42,048 nt of DNA from Streptomyces albipurpureus. GTDB lineage: Bacteria > Actinomycetota > Actinomycetes > Streptomycetales > Streptomycetaceae. The notes under the pieces were generated by a model. That model was not told the DNA's origin. It saw nothing but the letters and a program-made list of their open reading frames with translations, and did no database searches. Made by a program: the position numbers and the translations under genes. Location of the stretch: NCBI RefSeq assembly GCF_023701525.1, contig NZ_JAMQAW010000006.1, positions 389,453 through 431,500 on the forward strand. Reading direction: 5' to 3'. Of this stretch, positions 33,436 to 41,988 are shown in pieces. Position 1 is the first letter of the stretch. Every line of letters begins with the position of its first letter.

Positions 33436-34404
33436 ATGCGCGCACTCCTCGTGGTCAATCCAGCAGCAACCACCACCAGTGCCCGCACCCGTGATGTGTT
33501 GATCCACGCGCTCGCCAGCGAGATGAAGCTGGAAGCCATCACCACCGAATACCGCGGGCACGCCCGGGATCTGGCGCGTCGAGCCGCTGAGTCCGGGGAA
33601 ATCGACCTGGTGGTCGCACTCGGCGGCGACGGCACGGTCAATGAGGTGGTCAATGGTCTACTCCACCACGGCCCTGACCCGGGGGCACTGCCCCGCCTCG
33701 CCGTGGTCCCCGGTGGCTCGACCAATGTCTTCGCCCGCGCACTGGGTATCCCCAATGACGCCGTCGAGGCCACCGGCGCGATTTTGGACGCGCTCCGTGA
33801 GCAGAGCGAGCGGACCGTGGGGCTCGGCCTCGCCTCCGGCACGCCGGACACCGAGGACGAAGCCGTCCCGGCTCGCTGGTTCACCTTCTGTGCCGGGGTC
33901 GGTTTTGACGCCAGTGTGATCGGCCGGGTCGAACAGCAGCGAGAGCGCGGAAAGCGCTCGACCCACGCGCTCTATGTGCGTCAGGTGATGCGGCAGTTCC
34001 TCGACGAGCCCCACCGCAGACGAGGGGTGATCTCCCTGGAGCGCCCCGACGCCGAGCCGGTCAACGATCTGGCGCTCTCCATAGTCTGCAACACGTCTCC
34101 GTGGAGCTACCTGGGCAATCGCCCGCTGTACGCATCCCCGAAGGCGTCCTTCGACACCGGTCTGGATGTGCTGGGGCTCACCAAGCTGTCGACACCGGCC
34201 GTGGCCCGCTATGCCACCCAACTGCTGATGTCGAGCCCCGAGCGCGGGCCGCACGGTAAGCATGCGACCACACTCCATGACCTGACTGACTTCACCTTGA
34301 ATTCAAAGGTTCCACTGCCCTTTCAGATGGACGGTGACCATCTGGGACTGCGTACGAGCGTGACGTTCACAGGCGTACGCCGTGCACTGCGTGTGATTGT
34401 GTGA
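33436..34404 (+). CDS. Diacylglycerol kinase-family lipid kinase
   Basis: A 322-residue protein of the DAGK/YegS/sphingosine-kinase family, which phosphorylates lipid hydroxyls with ATP. It has RALLVVNPAATTTSARTRDVL, the nucleotide loop VVALGGDGTVNEVVNGLL, PGGSTNVFARALGIP, then FTFCAGVGFDASVI and a C-terminal QMDGDHLG segment typical of the family. No membrane helix is seen. The ATG at 33436 has a weak ribosome site. It precedes wblE by a long, unusual leader. Confidence 0.9.
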   Translation: MRALLVVNPAATTTSARTRDVLIHALASEMKLEAITTEYRGHARDLARRAAESGEIDLVVALGGDGTVNEVVNGLLHHGPDPGALPRLAVVPGGSTNVFARALGIPNDAVEATGAILDALREQSERTVGLGLASGTPDTEDEAVPARWFTFCAGVGFDASVIGRVEQQRERGKRSTHALYVRQVMRQFLDEPHRRRGVISLERPDAEPVNDLALSIVCNTSPWSYLGNRPLYASPKASFDTGLDVLGLTKLSTPAVARYATQLLMSSPERGPHGKHATTLHDLTDFTLNSKVPLPFQMDGDHLGLRTSVTFTGVRRALRVIV

Positions 34405-34721
34405 GTGGAAGGGCCGATAGCCCTTTATCTCGAACGTACGGACTGGACTCCACCCCATAGAAGTACGGCTGTGACCTAGTCGACACCGAGGAATCAAAAA
34501 AAAGTTTCCGGAAGGGGTTGTATCCGTCGCCGAGGTTTGCGAGTCTCTTCATGGCGATCGGGACGGCCCGCAGAATCGGCCCCACAGACCGCCAGAACCC
34601 CTCCTCTAAACCCTGGACCACGTCGGCGTGTTCGGCGTTCGGCCCTTCCGTTGCGGGGGGATTCGTGAAAGCGTTCACATTCACAAGCAACCCACATGTC
34701 ATACAAGGAGAGGTAGCAGCC
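34405..34721. promoter_or_regulatory. wblE promoter and leader region
   Basis: A 317-bp gap with an A-run (34496-34504) and a palindromic GTGAA-AGCG-TTCAC (34665-34678). The palindrome is close to the Crp-type GTG-N6-GNCAC pattern but lacks its G. AAGGAGAGG precedes the wblE start. No exact promoter was fixed. Confidence 0.45.
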
Positions 34722-34979
34722 ATGGACTGGCGTCACAACGCCGTTTGCCGCGAGGAAGACCCCGAGCTCTTCTTCCCCATCGGCAACACCGGTCCTGCGC
34801 TGCTGCAGATCGAGGAAGCCAAGGCCGTCTGTCGTCGCTGCCCCGTCATGGAGCAGTGCCTTCAGTGGGCGCTTGAGTCCGGCCAGGACTCCGGCGTCTG
34901 GGGTGGCCTCAGCGAGGACGAGCGCCGCGCAATGAAGCGCCGTGCCGCTCGCAACCGGGCGCGTAACGCAAGCGCCTAA
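34722..34979 (+). CDS. wblE: WhiB-like iron-sulfur regulator
   Basis: An 85-residue WhiB-like protein. It has the four cysteine ligands of the [4Fe-4S] cluster: Cys9 (NAVCREEDPELFF), then CRRCPVMEQCLQWAL with the CxxC-x5-C arrangement. GVWGGLSEDERR is the family turn motif, followed by the basic C-terminus MKRRAARNRARNASA, which contacts DNA. The position beside the lipid-kinase and PdtaS-like genes matches wblE of S. coelicolor (remembered). It is redox- or stress-linked in the family. ATG at 34722 with a strong ribosome site. Confidence 0.93.
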   Translation: MDWRHNAVCREEDPELFFPIGNTGPALLQIEEAKAVCRRCPVMEQCLQWALESGQDSGVWGGLSEDERRAMKRRAARNRARNASA

Positions 34980-35074
34980 TTGCCACCGCACCGAGCCTGA
35001 GCCTCCGGCGGCGCGTACAGCGAGTACGCACTCACCGCTCACGAGTCGCAGCGCGCAGATAAACCCACAGCATT

Positions 35075-35111
35075 CGAGCCCCGGACCGCAGTCTTATTGG
35101 TCCGGGGCTCG
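35075..35111 (+). terminator. Terminator of wblE
   Basis: Perfect 13-bp arms CGAGCCCCGGACC (35075-35087) and its complement (35099-35111), 11-nt loop, about 95 nt after the stop. Confidence 0.88.
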
Positions 35112-35172
35112 CTGCTATGCCATGTCCGGGCTTCTCACCAGAAAATGCGGGAATCCCGGAAATCCCATGACG

Positions 35173-36657
35173 CTATTTCTGAGCACTGACCGGAATATCC
35201 AGCACGACCCGGGTGCCATGTCCCGGTTCTGCTACAGGAAGCATGTCGAACCCTCCGCCCAACTCGCCTTCCACCAGGGTCCGTACGATCTGTAGTCCGA
35301 GATTCCCCGTTCGCTGCGGATCAAATCCCTCCGGCAATCCGCAGCCGTCGTCCTGAATGGTGATCAGAAGCCGTCCCCTGGCCTGTGGATCGCCGGGGCG
35401 GTCACCGCGTACCGCCGCCACTTCGACCGAGCCGCGCTCGCCGGCCGGGAAGGCGTGTTCCAGCGCGTTCTGAAGAACCTCCGTCAGCACCATGGAGAGC
35501 GGAGTGGCGACCTCCGCGTCCAGGACGCCGAAGCGGCCGGTACGACGGCAGTCCACCTTGCCCGGGGAGATCTCGGCCACCATCGCGATCACCCGGTCGG
35601 CGATCTCATCGAACTCGACCCGCTCATCGAGGGTCTGCGAGAGCGTCTCATGCACGATGGCGATGGAACCGACCCGTCGTACGGCCTCGTTGAGCGCCTC
35701 TCGCCCGCGCTGGGAGTCCATCCGCCGGGCCTGGAGCCGCAGGAGGGCGGCGACCGTCTGCAGATTGTTCTTCACCCGGTGGTGGATCTCCCGGATGGTG
35801 GCGTCCTTGGTGATCAACTCCCGCTCACGGCGCCGGAGTTCGGTGACGTCCCGCAGCAGTACGAGCGAGCCGATCCGGGCGCCCTTGGGCTTGAGCGGGA
35901 TGGCCCGCAGCTGGATCACTCCCCCGTTGCCCTCCACCTCTGTCTCCCGAGGCGCATAGCCACTGGCGAGCTTGACCAGGGCCTCGTCCACCGGGCCGCG
36001 TGAGGGCGCGAGGTCGGCGGTGATCTGCCCCAGGTGGTGTCCGACGAGATCGGACGCGAGACCGAGCCGGTGGTACGCGGAGAGGGCGTTGGGGCTGGCG
36101 TACTGGACGATCCCCTCGGCGTCCAGCCGGATCAGCCCGTCGCCGACCCGTGGCGAGGCATCCATGTCGACCTGCTGCCCCAGGAAGGGAAACGATCCCG
36201 CCGCGATCATCTGGGCGAGGTCGGAGGCGCTCTGGAGATAGGTCAGTTCAAGCCGGGACGGGGTGCGAACGGTCAGCAGGTTCGTATTGCGCGCGATCAC
36301 CCCCAGGACCCGGCCTTCGCGCCGTACGGGGATGGACTCCACCCGCACCGGCACCTCCTCGCGCCACTCGGGGTCGCCCTCGCGCACGATCCGGCCCTCA
36401 TCGAGCGCGGCGTCGAGCAACGGACGGCGGCCCCGGGGCACCAGATGGCCGACCATGTCGTCGTGGTAGGAGGTCGGGCCCGTGTTCGGCCGCATCTGGG
36501 CCACCGAGACATAGCGGGAACCGTCCCGAGTGGGGACCCAGAGGACGAGGTCGGCAAAGGACAGGTCGGAGAGCAGCTGCCACTCCGAGACCAGCAGATG
36601 CAGCCATTCGAGGTCGGTCTCGCCGAGCGCGGTGTGCTGGCGTACGAGGTCGTTCAT
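35173..36657 (-). CDS. PdtaS-like cytoplasmic sensor histidine kinase
   Basis: A 494-residue soluble kinase. Residues about 1-155 form the N-terminal sensor typical of this group (WLHLLVSEWQLLSDLSFADLVLWVPT). A PAS-like region at about 175-270 precedes the HisKA_2 dimerisation box IREIHHRVKNNLQTVAALLRLQARR, with the phospho-His near residue 292. The ATP-binding domain follows (LTEVLQNALEHAFPAGERG, DDGCGLPEGFD). Homologues such as mycobacterial PdtaS act with an ANTAR-type response regulator, which is not in this window. I chose the ATG at 36657; a GTG three codons upstream (36666) is also possible. Confidence 0.88.
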   Translation of the reverse strand: MNDLVRQHTALGETDLEWLHLLVSEWQLLSDLSFADLVLWVPTRDGSRYVSVAQMRPNTGPTSYHDDMVGHLVPRGRRPLLDAALDEGRIVREGDPEWREEVPVRVESIPVRREGRVLGVIARNTNLLTVRTPSRLELTYLQSASDLAQMIAAGSFPFLGQQVDMDASPRVGDGLIRLDAEGIVQYASPNALSAYHRLGLASDLVGHHLGQITADLAPSRGPVDEALVKLASGYAPRETEVEGNGGVIQLRAIPLKPKGARIGSLVLLRDVTELRRRERELITKDATIREIHHRVKNNLQTVAALLRLQARRMDSQRGREALNEAVRRVGSIAIVHETLSQTLDERVEFDEIADRVIAMVAEISPGKVDCRRTGRFGVLDAEVATPLSMVLTEVLQNALEHAFPAGERGSVEVAAVRGDRPGDPQARGRLLITIQDDGCGLPEGFDPQRTGNLGLQIVRTLVEGELGGGFDMLPVAEPGHGTRVVLDIPVSAQK

Positions 36658-36710
36658 GGAGGGCACGTCTGCGAGCGTACCCGCGGGATGGTCCGGGGTT
36701 AGGGGTGGGC

Positions 36711-36740
36711 TTGATGAGACTTGATGAGAGATGGATGAGA
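36711..36740. repeat. Direct repeats TTGATGAGA upstream of the histidine kinase
   Basis: TTGATGAGA occurs at 36711-36719 and 36721-36729, with a third, GGATGAGA, at 36733-36740, at about 10-bp spacing. They lie 55-85 bp upstream of the kinase start. Confidence 0.6.
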
Positions 36741-36777
36741 GTACGAACAAACAGCGCCAGATAGATGGACATCATCG

Positions 36778-36793
36778 AATGGTCTAGTCCAGA
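36778..36793. promoter_or_regulatory. Candidate DasR-responsive element (dre) upstream of the histidine kinase
   Basis: AATGGTCTAGTCCAGA keeps the GGTCTAG core and CCA arm of the known dre pattern ACTGGTCTAGACCACT; about 13 of 16 positions agree when G or C is allowed near the end. It is 120 bp before the kinase start and a few genes from the das genes. Confidence 0.5.
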
Positions 36794-36810
36794 ATAACGA
36801 ACACAGAAAC

Positions 36811-36839
36811 TTCCGCTCTCCCCGCACAGGAGAGTGGAA
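36811..36839 (-). terminator. Probable terminator of the SIS-domain gene
   Basis: TTCCGCTCTCC (36811-36821) pairs with GGAGAGTGGAA (36829-36839) apart from one wobble. On the minus strand it is followed by a T-rich tract, consistent with termination of the SIS gene 210 nt downstream of its stop. Confidence 0.5.
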
Positions 36840-37051
36840 CCGAGGCCCCGGTGCTCTCTGCCCTGACTGCATCGAGTCCTCCCCCACGGCCCGGCGGGCC
36901 CGCACACCCGCCCGGCCGGAGCACTCCGGGCTGCGGTGCCGGACGGGTTGAGGGTCCCGTCAGGCGCCGCGGCCCGCGGGTATTTCCGGGCCAGGCCCCG
37001 TTCACCGGGGCCGGCGACCGCTCGCGGCCACGACAGGACGCGCGCTCGCTG

Positions 37052-38122
37052 TCAGTGGGTCTCCGTCACCTTCGCCAGCGCCCTCGGCGCATCCGGGTCC
37101 TGTCCGCGGGCGATCGTCACCTCGTACGCCAGCAGTTGCAGCGGCAGGATCTCCAGCACCGGCTGGAGCTCCTCCGGGACACCGGCCGTGGGCAGGGTGA
37201 ACCCCGCCGACGCGGCCGCGACCTGCGGGGCGGGCCCCACCACCACCAGATCGGCGCCCCGGCCCCGGAGACGGTCGAGAACCGGCTGGAGGGCCTTGCC
37301 GCCCTGACCGTCCGTGACCACGGCGATCACCGGTGAGATGTTGTCGACCATCGCCAGCGGGCCGTGGAGCAGGTCAGCACCCGAGTAGGAGAGCGCCGGG
37401 ATGTAGCTGGTCTCCATCAGCTTCAACGCGGCCTCCTTCGCGGTGGGGTAGCCGTAGCCGCGCGAGGTGATCACCATCCGCTCGGCGAACCGGTAGCGCG
37501 ATGCCAGCTGACGTACCTCCTCCTGCCGGGCGAGGACCTCGGCGGCCAGGTCAGGCAGCATGTGCGCGGCGGCTCCGGCATCCCCGCGCAGACCTTCCAC
37601 CAGGAGGTACAGCGAGAGAAGCGAGGCGGTGTACGTCTTGGTTGCGGGGAGCGCCTGCTCCGGGCCGGCCAGGACATCGACATGGAACTCGCAGACGGCG
37701 GCCAGCGGGGAATCCGGGTTGTTGGTGACAGCCAGGGTGATCGCACCCGCCGCACGGGCGGCCTGGGCGGAGGCGACCAGATCGGGCGAGCCGCCCGACT
37801 GGCTGACGGTGACCACCAGCACATCGCGCAGATCGGGGCGGGCTCCATAGGCGGTCGTCGTGGACATGGAAGTCAGCCCACAGGGCAGCCCGAGCCGGAT
37901 CTCCAGCAGGTACTTCGCGTACAGCGCCGCGTTGTCGGAGGTGCCGCGGGCGGCGAGCAGGACGAACCTCGGCGCGCGCTCCGCGATCGCGGCCGCCACC
38001 TCGCGGATCCTCGGCGCGCCCCGCTCCAGGATGCGCCGCAGCACCGCGGGCTGCTCCGCCATCTCGCTGGACATGATCCGGCCGGGGCGCTCGCGGTGAT
38101 CGGCCGGCATCGTGGCTGACAT
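37052..38122 (-). CDS. nagB: SIS-domain sugar-phosphate protein (glucosamine-6-phosphate deaminase/isomerase type)
   Basis: A 356-residue protein with two SIS domains and no glutaminase domain. The first has VLLAARGTSDNAALYAKYLLE and VSQSGGSPDLVASAQAARAAGAITLAVTN, the sugar-phosphate loop. The second contains MVITSRGYGYPTAKEAALKLMETSYIPALSYSGADLLHGPLAMV and ends in ALAKVTETH, as in GlmS-type isomerases. It should interconvert or deaminate glucosamine-6-phosphate, feeding GlcNAc breakdown into glycolysis. The neighbouring das genes support this. The symbol follows the S. coelicolor das-region annotation by recall; the fold is not the classical NagB fold. ATG at 38122 with GGAGG 8 nt upstream. 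Confidence 0.85.
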   Translation of the reverse strand: MSATMPADHRERPGRIMSSEMAEQPAVLRRILERGAPRIREVAAAIAERAPRFVLLAARGTSDNAALYAKYLLEIRLGLPCGLTSMSTTTAYGARPDLRDVLVVTVSQSGGSPDLVASAQAARAAGAITLAVTNNPDSPLAAVCEFHVDVLAGPEQALPATKTYTASLLSLYLLVEGLRGDAGAAAHMLPDLAAEVLARQEEVRQLASRYRFAERMVITSRGYGYPTAKEAALKLMETSYIPALSYSGADLLHGPLAMVDNISPVIAVVTDGQGGKALQPVLDRLRGRGADLVVVGPAPQVAAASAGFTLPTAGVPEELQPVLEILPLQLLAYEVTIARGQDPDAPRALAKVTETH

Positions 38123-38639
38123 GCGATGTGCCTCCAGAGGACGTTCCTGGCTCCGGGGCGGCGATCAGACGGGCTGCCACCAACCCGGCGCGGTGGGGTC
38201 CGCTGCGACCGTCCTCCGCGGTGTCGGGCCTCTCGCGGTGTCGTCGGGCCCTCAGCGGGCGGGCGCCATGGGCGCGGTACGCGGCGCTTCTGTCACCCGG
38301 TCGAGGCGACCTCCGCGGTGTCTGCCACCTCGGAACCCTCTGCGGGACGCTTTCGGGCGGGAGCGTGCGCACCACTGGAACGATCGTAAGGTCTACCGAC
38401 AGGGGCAGCATGTCGCCCGCCCGGGCCGTGGGATCCGGCCCTGTCGGGGCGTACCTCCCGCTACGCAAAAGGCCGGTGGCGGGCGTGGTCCCCTCCTGCT
38501 GTGCCACGCCCGGCACCGGCCCTTGGAGCCGGCCGCCCTCAACACTCGCGGCGGCCCTTCCTGGGGCTTGCACGAACGGGCCTCCCGATGCGACTGCCCA
38601 CCTGGTCGGGGTGTGCGGCGGTGAGAGGCCCGCTCACTG
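38123..38639. other. 517-bp region between dasD and the SIS gene, no gene seen
   Basis: No supportable gene. Two dre-like half sites lie 26 bp apart, ACCACT at 38371-38376 and GGTCTACC near 38390, but they do not form one dre. The SIS gene promoter should lie here. Confidence 0.5.
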
Positions 38640-40175
38640 TCAACCGCCGGCGATGATCTCCGCCGCCGCCCGGCCGCAGACCGGTGCCGCCCCGAAGGTG
38701 GCGATGTGGAGGGCGCCGGTCGGCGCTGCCTGCGGCACACCCATCTCGACCACGATCGTGTCGGGGCGGGCAGCCACCAGCGCGGTCAGTGCCTCGGACA
38801 TCCAGGGGTGCCGGTGGACGTCGCGCACCACGGCGACCGTGCGACGCTCTCCGGCGGCGCCCAGGATCTTGGCGACCAGCACATCCGTGCCGTCCGCCGC
38901 TGCCTGCTCGCTGGTGTAGGTCTCCTGGCCGGAGCCGGGCAGCAGTTCGCCGATCGCCGCGCCGGCGCCCCAGGGGGTCTCCGCGCCTGCGGCGCAGTTC
39001 GCCTGCGGCGAGAAGGTCGCCACCTGGACGGGGCCGGTGACGGCGGTGTGCTGAGCGCCGCGGGTGATGCGCAGCGCCTGCCGGGCGGCGGCCAGACCGA
39101 CCGCCGCGTCGGGTGCCCGACGGCCGTCGGGCAGGGCCTGCTCGGCGGTCCATGCCGCAAGTGTGCGGACCCGGTTCGCGGCGTCGACCAGCCGCTCCTC
39201 GGGCAGTTCGCCGGCGTGGACCGCGTCCACGATGGCGTCGGCGAGGCCGGTGGTGGTGTCCTCGCCGAAGGAGTCACCGCCGGTGCAGATCGCGTCGGCA
39301 CCGGCGGCGAGCGCCAGCACGGTGCCTCTGGCGACGCCATAGGTCCGGGCGATGGCACCCATCTCGATGCCGTCCGTGACGATCAGGCCGTTGAAGCCGA
39401 GGCCGCCCTCGGACTGCGGCGCGCGCAGCAGCGAGGTGAGCACGCTGCGGCTCAGGGTCGCGGGGTGCTGGGTGTCGAGTGCGTTGACCATGATGTGTGC
39501 CGTCATCACGGCCTTGACGTCCTGGTCGATCGCGGCCTGGAAGGGGACGAGGTCCCGCTCCCTGAGCACGCTCTCGGCCACCTCGATGGTCGGCAGCCCG
39601 AGGTGTGAGTCGACCGCGGTGTCACCGTGGCCGGGGAAGTGCTTGGCACAGGCGGCGACGCCGACGGACTGAAGTCCCTCGACCCAGGCGGCCGTGTGGC
39701 GGGCGCAGAGCTGGGTGTCGGAGCCGAAGGCCCGGACCCCGATGACGGGGTTGTCGGGGTTGGCGTTGACGTCGGCCGATGGTGCCCAGTTGAAGTTGAC
39801 GCCGCAGGCGGCCAGCGAGTAGCCCAGTTCACGGGCCACATCGCGGGTGACCGCGAGGTCGTCGATCGCGCCGAGCGCGAGGCTACCCGGCCAGGACGAG
39901 CCGCCCATGACCTCCAGCCGGGTGACGTCCCCGCCCTCCTCGTCGATGGCGACGAGGATGTCGGGGTTCTCCTTGCGCAGCTCCGAGGTGAGCGCCGCAA
40001 CCTGCTCGGGGTCGCTGCAGTTGCGACCGTACAGGGCCACCGAGAGCAGGCCCTGGGCGACGGTGCGGCGGACCCACTCGGGTGCCGTGGTGCCTGCGAA
40101 GCCCGGCTGCAGTACAGCCAGGGCGTCCTTGTACAGAGGGTCCTGCGCACGGACTCCGCTGGTCGGGATTCCCAC
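38640..40175 (-). CDS. dasD: Glycoside hydrolase family 3 beta-N-acetylglucosaminidase
   Basis: A 511-residue GH3 enzyme that releases GlcNAc from chitobiose. Its signature includes FNWAPSADVNANPDNPVIGVRAFG, the active-site stretch AACAKHFPGHGDTAVDSH (with the His general acid/base of NagZ-type enzymes), and LIVTDGIEMGAI, which carries the catalytic Asp in VTD. No signal peptide is seen, so it acts in the cytoplasm on imported oligomers. The GTG start at 40175 follows dasC by 5 nt with AAAGG upstream. It is the last gene of the das transport operon. Confidence 0.9.
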   Translation of the reverse strand: MGIPTSGVRAQDPLYKDALAVLQPGFAGTTAPEWVRRTVAQGLLSVALYGRNCSDPEQVAALTSELRKENPDILVAIDEEGGDVTRLEVMGGSSWPGSLALGAIDDLAVTRDVARELGYSLAACGVNFNWAPSADVNANPDNPVIGVRAFGSDTQLCARHTAAWVEGLQSVGVAACAKHFPGHGDTAVDSHLGLPTIEVAESVLRERDLVPFQAAIDQDVKAVMTAHIMVNALDTQHPATLSRSVLTSLLRAPQSEGGLGFNGLIVTDGIEMGAIARTYGVARGTVLALAAGADAICTGGDSFGEDTTTGLADAIVDAVHAGELPEERLVDAANRVRTLAAWTAEQALPDGRRAPDAAVGLAAARQALRITRGAQHTAVTGPVQVATFSPQANCAAGAETPWGAGAAIGELLPGSGQETYTSEQAAADGTDVLVAKILGAAGERRTVAVVRDVHRHPWMSEALTALVAARPDTIVVEMGVPQAAPTGALHIATFGAAPVCGRAAAEIIAGG

Positions 40176-40180
40176 CGAGA

Positions 40181-41011
40181 TCAGCCTTTCACTGCGCCGT
40201 CAGTAAGGCCGCTGACGGCCTTGCGCTGAAGGAAGACGAAGAGGAGCAGGATCGGGATGGCGAAGATGGTCGAGGCGGCCATCGTGGCGCCCCAGTCATC
40301 GCCGAAGGTGGAGCGGAAGCTGGACAGCCAGAGCGGCAGCGTCTGGAACTCCGCGTCCTTGTTGAGCACCAGCACCATCGGGAACTCGTTCCACGCGGTG
40401 ATGAAGCCGAACATGGAGGTCGACATCAGACCGGGAGCGAGCAGCGGCAGGATCACCTTGAGGAATGCCTGGCGGCGCGTACAGCCGTCGACCATCGCCG
40501 ACTCCTCCAGTTCCTTCGGCACGGCGGCGACGAAGCCGCGGAGCGTGAGGAGGGTGAAGGGCAGGACCATGACCATGTAGAACAGGGTCAGGGGGATGAG
40601 GCTGTTGAGCATGTCGGCGTCACGCACGATGAAGTAGATCGCGATGACCATGACTTCCCAGGGAGCCATCTGGGCCATCATGAAGCCGACGATGAAGCCG
40701 CGCCGGCCCTTGAACCGCATCCGTGCCAGGGCGAAGGACGCCGCCAGCGAGATGATCAGCGAGAAGACCACCGCGAGGATCGTGACGGTCAGCGAGTTGC
40801 GGACGAGCGTCCAGAAGTTGTCGGCGTTCAGTGCCGTCTCGAAGTGCTCGAAGGTCGGGCTCGTGGGGAACCAGACCGGGGTGTCCGAGACGATGTCCGG
40901 CGTCTTCTTGAACGACGTCGCGAACATCCAGTACACCGGGAAGATGAAGCCGATGATCAGCAGTACGGCGGTGATGTTGGGCCAGAGCCGGCCAGCGATA
41001 GAACGCTTCAT
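40181..41011 (-). CDS. dasC: Chitobiose/GlcNAc ABC transporter permease DasC
   Basis: A 276-residue MalG-type permease with six membrane helices and the EAA loop ESAMVDGCTRRQAFLKVILPLLAPGL, which binds the ATPase. The first helix is NITAVLLIIGFIFPVYWMF. The ATG at 41011 overlaps the dasB stop (TGATG); a GTG one codon upstream (41014) is possible. Its ATPase in the family is the shared MsiK, which is not in this window. Confidence 0.9.
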   Translation of the reverse strand: MKRSIAGRLWPNITAVLLIIGFIFPVYWMFATSFKKTPDIVSDTPVWFPTSPTFEHFETALNADNFWTLVRNSLTVTILAVVFSLIISLAASFALARMRFKGRRGFIVGFMMAQMAPWEVMVIAIYFIVRDADMLNSLIPLTLFYMVMVLPFTLLTLRGFVAAVPKELEESAMVDGCTRRQAFLKVILPLLAPGLMSTSMFGFITAWNEFPMVLVLNKDAEFQTLPLWLSSFRSTFGDDWGATMAASTIFAIPILLLFVFLQRKAVSGLTDGAVKG

Positions 41012-41988
41012 CACGCATCCTCCTCTTGCTTCAGGACGATCCGGAGGTAGTACGCGGTCAGCGCCAGCATGAGGACGATGGTGAGCATGGCGATCGCCGA
41101 GCCCATGCCGTAGTGCTGGTTACCGATTCCCTCGATGTACGCGTACACGGGCAGGATCTCGGTGAGACGGTCGGGGCCACCGGCGTTGATCGTGTACACC
41201 TGTACAAACGCCTTGAAAACCCAGATGATCTCTAGGAAGGTCGTTGCGTACAGGAACGGCCGCATGAAGGGCAGCGTGACCGAGGTGAAGCTCTTCCACG
41301 CGCCGGCGCCGTCGAGCGACGCGGCTTCGTAGAGCTCCTTGGGGATGGTGGTCGTCGCGGCGTAGAGGTTGATCGCGACGAACGGTATGGATTGCCAGAC
41401 GATCAGCAGGGTAACCACGAAGAACGTGGACATCTGGCCGCCTAGCCAGTTGTACTCCGCCATGTTCTCGAAGCCGAACTGTACGAGGACCCAGTTGACG
41501 ACACCGAAGCGCTGGGCGAAGAGCCACTGGTACACGGTGGTCGAGGCGACGACCGGCATGGCCCAGGCCAGCACGAGACCGATGAGCAGGGCGACACGCA
41601 TCCGCTTGCCGAGACGGGCGAGCAGCAGCCCGACCAGCGTTCCCAGCAGCATGATGAGGACGACATTCGCGGCGGTGAAGGCGATGGAGCGGCCGGTGAC
41701 CCGCCAGAAATCCGAACCGGTCAGGATTTCCTTGTAGTTGTCGATTCCGTTCCATTCCGTGAGGTGCTGGATCAGCTGCCTCATGTTCAGGTTCTGGAAC
41801 GACAGAATGCCGTTGTTGATCAGCGGGTAACCGAGGAACACCAGGGTGACCGCGACCGCGGGGAGCAGAAGCAGATAGGGCAGAAGCGCTCCCGCTCGTC
41901 TGCTCTCCGGAGGTTTCCCGTGTCCTCCATTGGTCCGCCGGTGGACCTTCATCGGGCCGGATGGCGGCCTCTCGGTCTGCACGGTCAT
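41011..41988 (-). CDS. dasB: Chitobiose/GlcNAc ABC transporter permease DasB
   Basis: A 325-residue MalF-type permease. It has a basic N-terminal arm (about 1-30), about six membrane helices from ALLPYLLLLPAVAVTLVFLGYPL onward, and the EAA loop YEAASLDGAGAWKSFTSVTLPFMRP. It forms the heterodimeric channel with DasC. Orthologues import chitobiose with the binding lipoprotein DasA, whose gene should lie beyond 42048. Start at the ATG 41988. Confidence 0.92.
   Translation of the reverse strand: MTVQTERPPSGPMKVHRRTNGGHGKPPESRRAGALLPYLLLLPAVAVTLVFLGYPLINNGILSFQNLNMRQLIQHLTEWNGIDNYKEILTGSDFWRVTGRSIAFTAANVVLIMLLGTLVGLLLARLGKRMRVALLIGLVLAWAMPVVASTTVYQWLFAQRFGVVNWVLVQFGFENMAEYNWLGGQMSTFFVVTLLIVWQSIPFVAINLYAATTTIPKELYEAASLDGAGAWKSFTSVTLPFMRPFLYATTFLEIIWVFKAFVQVYTINAGGPDRLTEILPVYAYIEGIGNQHYGMGSAIAMLTIVLMLALTAYYLRIVLKQEEDA

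Noticed and set aside
34367..34723. A minus-strand frame across the wblE leader
   Set aside because: Runs against the wblE promoter region, has no ribosome site and no recognised domain.
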